Origin: Periplaneta americana
Lineage: Eukaryota; Arthropoda; Insecta; Blattodea; Blattidae
Direction of reading: 5' to 3'
DNA: 64,000 bases
Assembly (NCBI RefSeq): GCF_040183065.1
Contig: NC_091125.1
Location: forward strand, 117,662,121-117,726,120
A program made the translations under genes and the position numbers. Positions 23,421 to 33,225 of the stretch are shown here, one piece after another (the first letter of the stretch is position 1; the number at the start of each line of letters is the position of its first letter). A model generated the notes under the pieces. The model made no database searches, was not told the origin of the DNA, and saw nothing but the letters and a program-made list of their open reading frames with translations.

Positions 23421-23886
23421 CTTGTGATATTTAAATTTGAAAGAGAATTCAATTGTTGGTACATCTTGTTTTCATCGCCTGGCAACCTGAAACTATTTAA
23501 ATTTTAACAAATACAGAATAAGTCAGTTGGTTGTAGAATGAAAATACAGTTTATTTTGGGTAATTTCCTAAATTTAATTTATCTATTAAATTGCTAAATT
23601 AACTTTCGTGTTATGGCAGAAGCTAATATGTACAATTGTGGCAAAATTATTTTGTCTCGTGATACTTAAATTTGAAAGAGAATTCAATTGTTGGTACATC
23701 TTGTTTTCATCGCCTGGCAACCTGAAACTATTTAAATTTTAACAAATACAGAATAAGTCGGTTGTAGAATGAAAATACAGTTTATTTTGGGTAATTTCCT
23801 AAATTTAATTTATCCATTAAATTGCTAAATTAACTTTCGTGTTATGGCAGAAGCTAATATGTACAATTGTGGCAAAATTATTTTAT
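23421..23886. repeat. tandem duplication of the element's left arm, 235-bp period
   Basis: CTTGTGATATTTAAATTTGA and all following sequence to TGGCAAAATTATTTT recurs 235 bp later almost unchanged; the second copy lacks 4 bp (TTGG) at AAGTCGGTTGTAG. The near-identity indicates a recent duplication. Confidence 0.92.
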
Positions 23887-23957
23887 TGTCTAGTTAAAAA
23901 TGTTTGTTTTAACATTATGAGAAAAAATAGTATGTCAACTGCCATTAGCAGCTAATA

Positions 23958-24495
23958 ATAATAATTAATTAATTATGGAGGCTCATTGCTGCCCTCACAT
24001 AAGCCCCCATCGGTCCCTATCCAGTGCAAGATTAATCCACCTCCCTCAAATCCATTTTAGTACCGGTATTATCCTCCCATCTATGCCTCGGCCTCCCCAA
24101 AGATCTTATTCTCTCGGCCTCCCAACTAACACTCTATATGCATTTCTGGATTCACCCATATGTGCTACATGCCCTGCCCATCTCAAATGTCTGGATTTAA
24201 TGTACATGCTACATGCCCTGCCCTTCTTAAACGTCTGGATTTAATGTTACTAATTATGTCAGGTGAAGAATAAAATGCATGCAGTTCTGTCTTACGTAAC
24301 TTTCTCCATTCTCCCGTAACTTCATCCCTCTTAGCCCCAAATATTTTCCTAAGCACCTCAACCTCGAACACCCTTAGAGAGAGTCCAAGTTTCACAACCA
24401 TACAGAAGAACCGGTAATATAATTGTTTTATAAATTCTAACTTTCAGCTTTTTGAGAGCAGACTGGATGATAAATGCTTCTAAACCAAATAATAA
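23958..24495 (-). mobile_element. 5'-truncated LINE with 12-bp target duplication
   Basis: TAGCAGCTAATA lies at 23946-23957 and 24496-24507. Between them is the 3' end of the same LINE family as 56276-57541. The - strand reads RVFEVEVLRKIFGAKRDEVT, GEWRKLRKTELHAFYSSPDI and IKSRRLRRAGHVA, then a short AATT-type tail at the left. The copy is inactive. Confidence 0.88.
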
Positions 24496-24686
24496 TAGCA
24501 GCTAATACTAGTACTAATAAAAAAATTTTTCTTCTAATGTATTCCTGATTTTTCCTGAAAGACTACATTTTACAACTGCTCTCCTGTGAAATAAGGAAAA
24601 TGTACATATCAGCTTATGCCATAACACAATAAATGTTCAAAATGTGCTTCATTCTTAGCTAGACAGTAATATAGCCTATTTTGGAA

Positions 24687-25463
24687 TTACTCGCGAACTT
24701 TTTGATGTGTTTCATAACTAATCCGATTACATTCTTGGGTTACTCTATTTTTCAGTTGTTGAATATTCTCAGGCGGAGGAGTATAAACAACTGATTTCAA
24801 ATGACCCCAGAGGAAGAACTGAAGCTGCATCAAGTCTGGAGATCTCACAAGCCATTCTACAGCATATCTCCTACCAATCCATTTTCCAGGAAATTGCCGC
24901 ACAGGTATTGCATAGTGTGGGGGAGCTCTATCCTGTTGAAAATGCAAATTTTGTTCCTTCATTGACTTTGTTTTCTAGCAATAGTGTGATAAGTAGATCA
25001 ATTACATTGTCTAATAAGTTCAGATACAATTTTCCACTTAGGTTTTCTTCAATAAAAATCGATCATGTCATCCCCAAAAATTTCAGCTCACACATTGATC
25101 TTCTGAGGAAACTGAGCATGATCATCACGAAACACATACCCACGGATTTTCATTGTCCCAGTACCTACAATTGTGTTTGTTGATAAACCCATTCAATAAA
25201 AAAGTCGCTTCATCACTGAAGCAAATATTTTGTGTCAAATTTGGGTTATCTTCAATTATCTGAGACATCAGTTCACAAAAGTTTACTCTTCTATCAAAAT
25301 CGTCTTCACTTAGTTGTTGATGAGTTTGTATTTTATATGAGAAAAATTTGTTCATTTTTAGCACTTTATGTATGGAATCAACTGAAATGTTTGTTACAGC
25401 AGCTACTTTTGGAATGGAGGTGGTGGGTTCATTAATGAAATGGCCTAGTATTTCAATCTGCAA
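24687..25463 (-). pseudogene. mariner-type transposase remnant
   Basis: Two open blocks on the - strand. The upstream block (25463-25125) reads EILGHFINEPTTSIPKVAAV, HKVLKMNKFFSYKIQTHQQL and NICFSDEATFLLNGFINKHN with the first catalytic Asp. The downstream block (24962-24687) reads LHFQQDRAPPHYAIPVRQFP with the second Asp, then VRSPDLMQLQFFLWGHLKSV. In the last motif the usual third Asp (PLDFFLWG in relatives) is Gln. With the frame break and that change it cannot be active. Confidence 0.78.
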
Positions 25464-26288
25464 AGTTTCATCAAGTTTTTTAAGTTGTTTTGTTGCACAC
25501 AGAATCAGTTTCTTAAAGTTTCCGTACTAGATCTATTACATATCAGTGACTAACATCTTTCTCAGGATGCCTTTCTTTGAAAGCTCTAGTAGTTCTGCGA
25601 GCACAACAGTATTCAGCTCCATAAATAAATATGATTTCTGTTCTCTCTTGAAGGATATATGGTAAAATAACTTACTACATAAACACAATTATTGCATGAA
25701 ATGCTCAATAATATTATTTTTGTAGCTTTATTCTCTTCAGTTCTAATCAACAATGACAACAATCCAGGTTGCCTGGCGACGATAGAAAACAAAAGATGCG
25801 AAAACTAATGAATGAGATGTATAAACAATTGAATACTCTTTCAGATTTAAGTAACACAAATAGGAGTAGCCTACCATTTGAAATTTCAAAATGGAGTGAG
25901 GGGGGTGAAACTTAATAATGCAATTAAGACTGGTTTGAAATTTCCTCCTGTTTTTTGTTCAATTAAATTAAATTAAATTATATAGTTATTTAGACTGGAG
26001 AGTTTTGAAATGAAAGCCCTGTATTAATTTTATAATTGCATATTTGTATTCACATTTCAGTATTGGTTTTTGGATACAAACCTGAACTCTATTAATAACC
26101 TATCAATTTCGAGAAAACCCTTCATGCCTTTAAAATTTCTATACATTTGGGAGGAAGTTGTCTTTCTCACACAGATCTTTCCTTTCCTATATTATTCCGA
26201 AAAGAAAGTAATGTAAATTTCCAAACATCTTGGTATATATGAAAAAACGGAATGCAAATCAGCCCACGTAGGCCTACTGTGTCACTAA

Positions 26289-26289
26289 A

Positions 26290-26320
<31 letters not shown>
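26289..26320. repeat. (ATT)n microsatellite
   Basis: An uninterrupted trinucleotide run. Confidence 0.95.
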
Positions 26321-26417
26321 GATCATATATTACGGAATGATATGTGTCAGAGGAAGAGCAATTGTTTGTGTACATCTGAAGTCTGATTAGTGTAATATGT
26401 AGCTAATTGGCAATGTA

Positions 26418-26550
26418 TGCAATGGAGGGGGAAAGGAATTGGCCACCTACCCCGTTATCTCCTGGCCTAGTTGCTTCATAAGTGGTGCCTTGTTGGTATC
26501 AGTTGTGAGGTTCAGATCTGTCTTCGGACAGTTGACTAAACAACATATTA
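26418..26550 (-). repeat. interspersed repeat, inverted partner of 21315-21430
   Basis: Inverse of the 21.3-kb repeat: GGCCACCTACCCCGTTATCT then CCTGGCCTAGTTGC, with further weaker match through ACAGTTGACTAAACAACAT. Confidence 0.75.
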
Positions 26551-26635
26551 CGGAAATTTGCTTCACATGAACTGTGTAAGATTTCTGCCATGGTGCAAAC
26601 AGTAGCATTTCTATAATATTCAAGGGAAAAATTGT

Positions 26636-26706
26636 TCCAGGACCAGGTATCGAACCCGGGACCTTTGGCTAGCGCGCCAACGTTCTACCACTGAGCTATC
26701 CAGGAA
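26636..26706 (-). other. tRNA-like sequence, left arm
   Basis: On the - strand: TCCTGGATAGCTCAGTGGTA (A-box), an anticodon-like stem TTGGC / GCCAA with a 6-base loop, then GGTCCCGGGTTCGATACC (B-box). The 6-base loop and imperfect acceptor pairing argue against a functional tRNA. Confidence 0.65.
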
Positions 26707-27032
26707 TGATACACAATCACGGTCCAGTTCTTCCCTTTATGTCCACATACCCCAAGTGGGTTGACAACGTCAATAACCCAGCATGAGAGCACACTATACT
26801 GTGTGACTTTAAATTGTGGTTTCATATTAACGAACAGGGGCTTATAAGCTTTACAGGAAGCCAAACCTGGAAGCCAGATTCGCATAATATATGCCACTGT
26901 TCGTTAACGTGAAACCACAATTTAAAGTCACGTGGTAGGCCTGTAGTGTGCTCTCATGCTGGGTTATTGACGTCAACCTACTTGAGGTATGTGGACATAA
27001 AGGGAAGAATATTGGACCGTGATTGTGTATTA

Positions 27033-27109
27033 TTCCTGATGGCTCAGTGGTAGAGCATTGGTGTGCTTAGCCGAAGGTCCCGGGTTCGATACCCGGTCCC
27101 GGAACAATT
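27033..27109 (+). other. tRNA-like sequence, right arm
   Basis: GATGGCTCAGTGGTAGAGCA, an anticodon-like arm with loop GTGCTTA (GCT in the anticodon position), then GGTCCCGGGTTCGATACCCG. T-arm pairing is good (CCGGG / CCCGG) but the acceptor stem pairs poorly and there is no long variable arm as expected for serine. I read it as a repeat-borne tRNA-derived promoter, not a tRNA gene. Confidence 0.65.
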
Positions 27110-27991
27110 TTTCCCTTGAATATTATTCAAATCAGCTTTACAGGAAGCCAGATTCGCACAGTAGCATTTCTAGCTATAAAATCAGTAGGTCATAGAAAAG
27201 TGGAAACTTAACTCCTTTCCTTAGAGCACAGACATACGTACTATCTCGATTTGTATTGTGCTTTTTAATCTTAAGCTGTATAAAAACAAAAAAAGTGTGG
27301 TAAGCTGTTTTGGAGACAGCTGCAAGATTTAAGTTATACGTGAATACGTCTCTGATAGAAATGCTGTTAAGATAAATGTCAACAGTGACAATCAACATTT
27401 CTTCTTTCCAGATACCCCAAAAACCCAGCAGGCCTATATCTTCGCTGAGCTGGGACTCCTGGGATTAGCCATCTTGTATGCATTTGAGATTAAATATGTC
27501 GATTGCCATAATATCATTGGACACCACTGCGAATGTTTTAATGCTTTGCATTCTCGAGTTATACTGCTTCGGCTGCCGTGCAACCCACCAATTCATGCTT
27601 CAACTTCCATCCTTCTGAATATCGCTAGATAATGTCAGCTGCTCCGACTCAAGTCACGTTGGATATATTGATCCTTTGTCTGTCGACTGCCGTTTGCTTA
27701 TTGGAACATGTCATGTAGTTTAAAAATTATAGGCGCGACAAAACTGGCTGAAAATATGTTCGTAGACTTTGTGGGATGACAGTCTAGTAGGCTACTGGAC
27801 CGAACTTATATATTCATGTGAAAAATGAAAAACTACTAAGCCATACAATTTTGTATACACCATAGAGCCTAAAACTTGAAGGGAAGAAGATTTTATATAA
27901 ATGATTGAATGATAGGAAGAGTAATAGGCCTACATTGAGAAAATCTACTTAACATCCGCTATGTCCACCACATAGCCTATTACATTTTTGG

Positions 27992-28163
27992 GTAATTTGC
28001 TAGGAGACGTCGATGCATATAGACCACTTTTACACTAAACCTAACCTGTCACAGATTAAGGAAAAGGTTAGGTTAGTTTAAGGTTTTAGTATATCTTGCA
28101 AAAACAAATTTTAGGTTTAGTGTAAAAGTGGTCTATATGCAACGACGTCTCCTAGCAAATTAT
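27992..28163. mobile_element. Mutator-like MITE with perfect 9-bp target duplication
   Basis: 172 bp with near-perfect terminal inverted repeats of about 55 bp: TAATTTGCTAGGAGACGTCG then TGCATATAGACCACTTTTAC, and the inverse at the right. CATTTTTGG occurs at 27983-27991 and 28164-28172. A 9-bp duplication is the mark of Mutator-type transposition. The repeats nearly meet, so the strand could fold back on itself. Confidence 0.88.
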
Positions 28164-28172
28164 CATTTTTGG

Positions 28173-30091
28173 ATTCGATGTGGGCTCTCCAGCATGGAAA
28201 ATCAATGCTCTAATCATTTAACAAATATAACTCAGCGAGACCACAAATTTAATTTCTTTATCGTTGTTTCAGTCTTATTATGAATGGTGAACAAATTGGA
28301 TCCTGAAGAAAATCCAATAGTTATGTAGGCTACGCTAATCTTGCATGCCAAGAGAAGTCCCTCATGCGAATTTATTGCTCTGTGTCTCAGAAATTTGAGG
28401 TAAACAAACAAAATTCCATCAAAGTGATAAAAATCAGGGAAGTGATAAAGTTAAGCTTAATTACAATACAATTTGAAAAAAACATTGATTCAGCGAACTT
28501 GGGATCCATTATATATACGCACAGCGTGTTTCATTTGTTGTACTTCGACGCCATTTTTCTTCATTTGATCCATCGTTACTGGTTTCTATTAATTCTCAAT
28601 AACCTGGTTAGACGTCACTACGGAGTAAATCACGAAATGAGCCGTATGATATTTTTAATAAATATAATACATTTTATAAGCATTTGTGTTCCAACAAAGA
28701 TAAAGAATATAAATTTACGTAATTTTGCCCAGCAATAAAAATGTTCTATAAACGTTATACTCAAGACATATTAAAATAAGTTACTGCTTAAAGTAGTATA
28801 ACTCACAGATGGACCTTGCATCTTAACAGTAAGTATATATACAACCCAGAGCGTATAGTTTAATGGAAGTGTGTGTCAAGTGATGGCACAGCTGAACATT
28901 GATCGCTCAGAGATAGGCAGATCTGCTCAGTACGTGTTGTCACGTGGTCGATTCCAGAAGTCTGTGGATACTCCCGTTGCCCTGTCGCACGGTTGAGTAC
29001 TTCAGGACTCCTCGAACTACCGCGATTTCCAAATTGGGGGGATTTCGACTAGGTCAGACGAGGTAATTTAGTCGCTTCCATATACAGGCACTGCAGTGTG
29101 TAGTATGCCATTTTTTTTTGTCGTTTATTAGTAGTTTTATTTATGTTTATTACTTACAGGCACACTCTACTCCAACATTTCCGAATTGGATAGTTTTCAA
29201 GATTTTTACTCCCCTCCCTCTTGGTCTTAGTATTCGATCAAGTTGCGATTCCTTCATAAAGTAAGATGTGATGACCCCAAACTTTGATTTACAAATGACT
29301 TTATTAATCAGTCTTTAGCAACCTAATTAGCTTTATTTACAGCAGTGAATTACAGTGTTTTAAATCACTCTCTCCATGACAACCAACACATCAGTAACAA
29401 TAAAATTCATACATTCATTCATTTTTAACTTTTTCACAAACAACATATTACAAAGAATAGGCCTACAATTTTATATTAAATTTAGATATCAGTAATGGAT
29501 AAAATATTATATAGCTTCGCCTAGGACACTACACTTTCCACCACAGATAAATTGTATTCTATATTAACATTTTAAAGTAATATTAATATTACCGTATTTT
29601 TTAGAGAATGGAAAAACTTTAAAGAAAATGTCTGCAGTATGGATGTACAGTAGGCCTGAAAAATTAACAGAATTTAGAATACAAACACTAGAGGACCAGT
29701 AGTTTGCTCTCTTCCTGGCATTATAAACTGCTGAGGGAGAAAATGAGGTGGGGCCCAAAATCAGTATGGCATTTCAGTCCGAAGTCACTGCATAATAATG
29801 CTGTGTTTGCAGTCAACTATGTTAATGTGCACTCTATAGCTGTCCAGTTGAAAAACTGTCAGAATACTTACCATAATATTAAAATTATCAGTAGTTCACA
29901 TTTTAAGTGTACTAATAATTTATATTATCATCATAATCCGTTTCTGCACACAAAATGAAATCGTCAATTAGAAGTTTGAATGTTCTTCCTAATCTTCTTT
30001 CTTTCTTTCTCCAGATCATTAACTCAAAAGTTGTAAAGGGATTTTTTTTTCCCCCATTCTTAGTAGCCTATATGTTATATCCAATTTTGTT

Positions 30092-30094
<3 letters not shown>
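28173..30094. other. intergenic stretch between the convergent genes
   Basis: No recognised gene. A more GC-rich block at 28890-29060 (GGTCGATTCCAGAAGTCTGT, then CGAACTACCGCGATTTCC) has no identifiable match. Confidence 0.45.
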
Positions 30095-30146
<52 letters not shown>

Positions 30147-30147
30147 A
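30095..30147. repeat. (TA)n(GT)n microsatellite
   Basis: TA dinucleotides to about 30135 then GT. Confidence 0.95.
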
Positions 30148-30242
30148 ATTTCTGATTCCTGTTGAATTTATTCCTTCCTTTAAGATCTAAGAAGTATATC
30201 TAAGGAAACTGTTTCTTTTCTGCATTGTTTAATCTTATTATG

Positions 30243-30416
30243 TCACCTAAATGCAAGAACTAGGTAACCTATCAAACGATACCAGCAACATCTGTTTTCC
30301 AATGTAACAAATAGGTAAAAGAAAACGAGACATATTCCTTAGTGCAATAAATAAGTAAATAGGCAATATCTCAAAATAGGAAAAATCAAGTTACCTAGTT
30401 CTTGCATTCAGGTGCT
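30243..30416. repeat. short element or hairpin with 25-bp inverted ends
   Basis: CACCTAAATGCAAGAACTAG then GTAAC at the left; inverse CACCTGAATGCAAGAACTAG then GTAAC at the right; one mismatch in 25. A MITE is likely, but no target duplication is visible. The right end overlaps the palindrome at 30414. Confidence 0.7.
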
Positions 30417-30460
30417 TCGAATATAAGATTTAAAATTATTTTAGATCTTATATTCGAAGC
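30414..30460. repeat. perfect 16-bp stem palindrome
   Basis: GCTTCGAATATAAGAT and its exact inverse, separated by 15 bases. Confidence 0.85.
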
Positions 30461-31013
30461 ATAGCATACAGCAAAGTCGGATCTACTAAAGTGTGAACTG
30501 TGTAGAGATTTTGTGGGAGATATGATGTTATATTCTGCGAAAAAAGGACTGCATTATCAACTAGATTATATTTAGACCATTAAGTTAATAATGCATATTG
30601 TGCGTGTTCCATTACTATTATTATTACTCTTATGACCTCACATCATTGATGTTTTCATGTGTAAGTGATGTGGAAGGAGAGAAGGATAAAAAATTTTCTC
30701 TCTTATCCTACTCCAATATCCTAATATGAAGCAGGTACAAATATTAGGAACTGCTCTTAGGCCCCTAAGCTTTGAAAAGAATTAAACCAATCAACTTACA
30801 GAAATTTATACTTGCTTCTAGGTTCCCTCTTTACTTCCGAAGATGATATGCACACTGAGCTAGAAAAATAGCTATATATTAAAGAAGAAGCAAAAGTCAC
30901 TATTATAATCGTTATCATCTCTTTCCCTGTCTTCAAGTTTGGGTTCTTTTGCCCATTTCGTCATTCACTTTTATGGATTATAACCTAGCAGTAGATAGTC
31001 ATAAACAGAGAAA

Positions 31014-31250
31014 CTTCTTGGCAGTGATTGGAATAGCTCAGAGGTAAGAGGCTGTCTCCTGATCCAAGACTGTGCTTGGGCGTGGGTTCGAATCCCACTT
31101 GGATACCTAATTGAGTTTTTCCCAATTGTAAGAATGTCCGATAATCATGGGGAATCTTTAGTCTCACCTTAGTATTACCAATTGGACTGACGTTAGGTAA
31201 CTTCTCAGTTCATACAGCTTTGCTAAATAACTAATTAAAAACTTGGTCAT
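31014..31250 (+). mobile_element. tRNA-derived SINE, + strand
   Basis: Head with A-box AATAGCTCAGAGGTAAGAGG and B-box GTGGGTTCGAATCCCACTTG. The body is GAGTTTTTCCCAATTGTAAG, and the tail is A-rich near 31240. It lies past the 3' end of IFT43. Confidence 0.75.
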
Positions 31251-31655
31251 GTTATCTACATTTTGTAAAGCTATCATTTAGCACAGGACTCTGTTGCGTA
31301 ACACTGGTTACAGTACTTAAAGCCCAATTCTAGAATAATTAAGGAAAACTTCTCGGTAAAAGTGGAGCAGTTCAATCCTTAGCACATATTTTGATATTTT
31401 GGTATGAGTGGATGTGGGGAAAATTTTCTCTAAGTACTAACATTTTTCTTATTGTTATTATTCCTATATTTTTTCGTTATAGTCATATTATATTTTCATC
31501 GTACCTGAATAATTTCTTGTAGTTTTAAAAGGATGTCAAGATTAGTCAGGAATTGGATCATTCTGTAGAATAGGAATAAAGATTTAATTTCCTTGTCAGA
31601 TTTGCAAGAGAAGTACAAGAAGCATGTAACTCATTAATTTATTAATACAATTGAG

Positions 31656-31775
31656 TCAAGTGGATACTACTGCCATGTCTTTCTCCGAATTGGCTCTTGT
31701 CTGATTCTCCCATTCATAGTGCAATTCGGATGCAACGTCAGTGAACAGCAGGTCCCATGTCCAAGCAGTGTCTGG
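31656..31775 (-). CDS. IFT43: IFT43 last coding exon
   Basis: The acceptor is catcttttcag. It has 39 codons and TGA: PDTAWTWDLLFTDVASELHY then a hydrophilic tail ending MAVVST. W-x-WD-x-LFT-x-V-x-SE is the conserved C-terminal IFT43 motif. A minus-strand AATAAA (31638-31643) lies 13 bp past the stop and would give a very short 3' UTR if used. Confidence 0.92.
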   Translation of the reverse strand, partial: PDTAWTWDLLFTDVASELHYEWENQTRANSEKDMAVVST

Positions 31776-31874
31776 CTGAAAAGATGAGAAGAGTATTATA
31801 GATTGCAGGCAATAAAACATACATTTATAGAGTGATGCCACTGGCATACAGGTACTTCAAGGACAGCAAGCCGA

Positions 31875-32115
31875 ATTCATGAATCCAAATCTCCGTTTGG
31901 ACGTGAGTTCAAATCCTGCTTATGCTGATTACCTGGTTGGATTTTTTTCTGAGGGTTTCCACAAATGTAATTATGTATAAGGAAAATGTCGGGTAATCCA
32001 GTGGCAAATCCTCGGACTCGATCTCGCCAAATATCATCTCACTATCATCAATTTCACCGACATGAAATGGCTGTGCAGTTTATAGAGAGTAGTTAAATAA
32101 CCAATAAAAATAAAA
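31875..32115 (+). mobile_element. tRNA-derived SINE, + strand, older copy
   Basis: Decayed B-box GTGAGTTCAAATCCTGC, then GATTACCTGGTTGGATTTTT, GGGTAATCCAGTGGC, CTCGGACTCGATCTCGCC and an A-rich end AATAAAAATAAAAAT. The body matches the - strand SINE at 53803-54015. It lies in the last IFT43 intron. Confidence 0.65.
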
Positions 32116-32242
32116 ATTTACACGAATTTTATTTAATTCTTTCTGTTGTAGTTCATAAATATTTACATTTGGCGTGTTCAGTTCCTATGCTGAACACTTG
32201 GCAATTAAGTCATTGGTCCAGGCTTAACTGATACTCATTCTC

Positions 32243-32500
32243 AATTCTGTGGTGTTTGGTCAAAACATGATAACTCCAAAAAAACCTGTTTTGAGATACA
32301 AGCATTTTTATTTTCACTTTTCCTATACAAATCATAATTCTAGTTTACATACAATTGTGAATGAAAATAACATAAGATTAGATGGCGATATCACGGCTAT
32401 ACGAAACGAAAGAGAATTTTTTTTTTAATATAGAGCTGTGCTTTCAGCTAAAAAAGGCCATTTTTGGAGTTACCCTGTTCTGACCAAACACCACAGAATT
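32243..32500. mobile_element. MITE with about 40-bp terminal inverted repeats
   Basis: AATTCTGTGGTGTTTGGTCA then AACATGATAACTCC at the left; inverse AATTCTGTGGTGTTTGGTCA then GAACAGGGTAACTCC at the right. 258 bp, no coding, no clear target duplication. Superfamily not determined. Confidence 0.78.
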
Positions 32501-32732
32501 TTTGCACCTCTTATGTGTAAGTAGACTGGTTAGTTTCGTTACACACAGTGGCGCAATTGCATTTTTAAATGCCATGCTCCAAGTCTTTATGAGAGACACC
32601 TCAAAAGATCAATTTATGATGACACGTATTACCAAGACCTGAGAATGGAATAATGGTGGACTTCTATATATGATTTTGCCTTTGTTCTTAAACTAACAAC
32701 TCTTATCACATTCAGTAAATCTACATGTGGAC

Positions 32733-32830
32733 CAGTGGTATACGCATAATTTTGTCAAGGCGGAGGGAGGGGGGTCAATATTAAAATTGTTTACAATTTA
32801 CATTATCGGTATTTTAAATGTTGTATAATA

Positions 32831-32863
<33 letters not shown>

Positions 32864-33217
32864 GTTACGGTATATTTATTAACATTATTATATATTTATA
32901 TTAAAAATATGAATTGTCAAATGCACAAAACGTTAAACGAACATTTTACATTAAGTCAGAACTCATACTAACGAACGGGTGAATACTGCTATTAAAATTA
33001 GTTTAAAATCGACAATACACATTATTTAACATCTGCACTGCAGAACTGTCAAAACAATCTTTTCAATATGTTTCACAAGTTATTATATTGAAAGAGGGAT
33101 AGAAGGACTATGCCTTATGTCCATGTAGATTTTGTTACTCTGACAGTGAAAAATTAGAGAAGAGAAAAGGGGCGGGGGTTCAAACCCAGTACCCCCTCCC
33201 CCTTGCGTATACCCCTG
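32733..33217. mobile_element. hAT-type non-autonomous element with perfect 8-bp duplication
   Basis: Ends CAGTGGTATACGCATAATTT and inverse CAGGGGTATACGCAAGGGGG. ATGTGGAC lies at 32725-32732 and 33218-33225. 485 bp, with a (TTA)n run inside (32829-32863). The ends resemble those of the 7155-7358 MITE (CAG-GG-GTAT), so the two may be related. Confidence 0.9.
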
Positions 33218-33225
33218 ATGTGGAC

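Larger units (their letters stand above)
23371..25922 (-). mobile_element. degenerate mariner/Tc1-type element with long TIRs and nested LINE
   Basis: The left end GGTTTCAACTC and right end (inverse AGTTTCACCCC) start TIR-like arms over 140 bp long. These share GAGAATTCAATTGTT / GAGTATTCAATTGTT and CGCCTGGCAACCTG / CGCCAGGCAACCTG. TA borders both ends (23369-23370, 25923-25924). The - strand carries transposase pieces at 24687-25463. The left arm is duplicated in tandem, and a LINE with its own 12-bp duplication has inserted at 23958-24495. Confidence 0.72.
26614..27157. mobile_element. inverted pair of tRNA-like repeats within a 15-bp target duplication
   Basis: Arms 26615-26838 and 26896-27124 are inverted copies of about 225 bp. 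Each arm carries a tRNA-like block at its outer end. The 26.6-kb one is on the - strand, the 27.03-kb one on the + strand. ACAGTAGCATTTCTA flanks the whole at 26599-26613 and 27158-27172. The loop and the right outer side share AGCTTTACAGGAAGCCA and GATTCGCA. The pattern fits a retrotransposed composite, perhaps with inversion during insertion. Confidence 0.8.

Noticed and set aside
27033-27109. Possible functional tRNA-Ser(GCT)
   Set aside because: The acceptor stem pairs poorly, there is no long variable arm, and the same block occurs inverted 400 bp away within a repeat.
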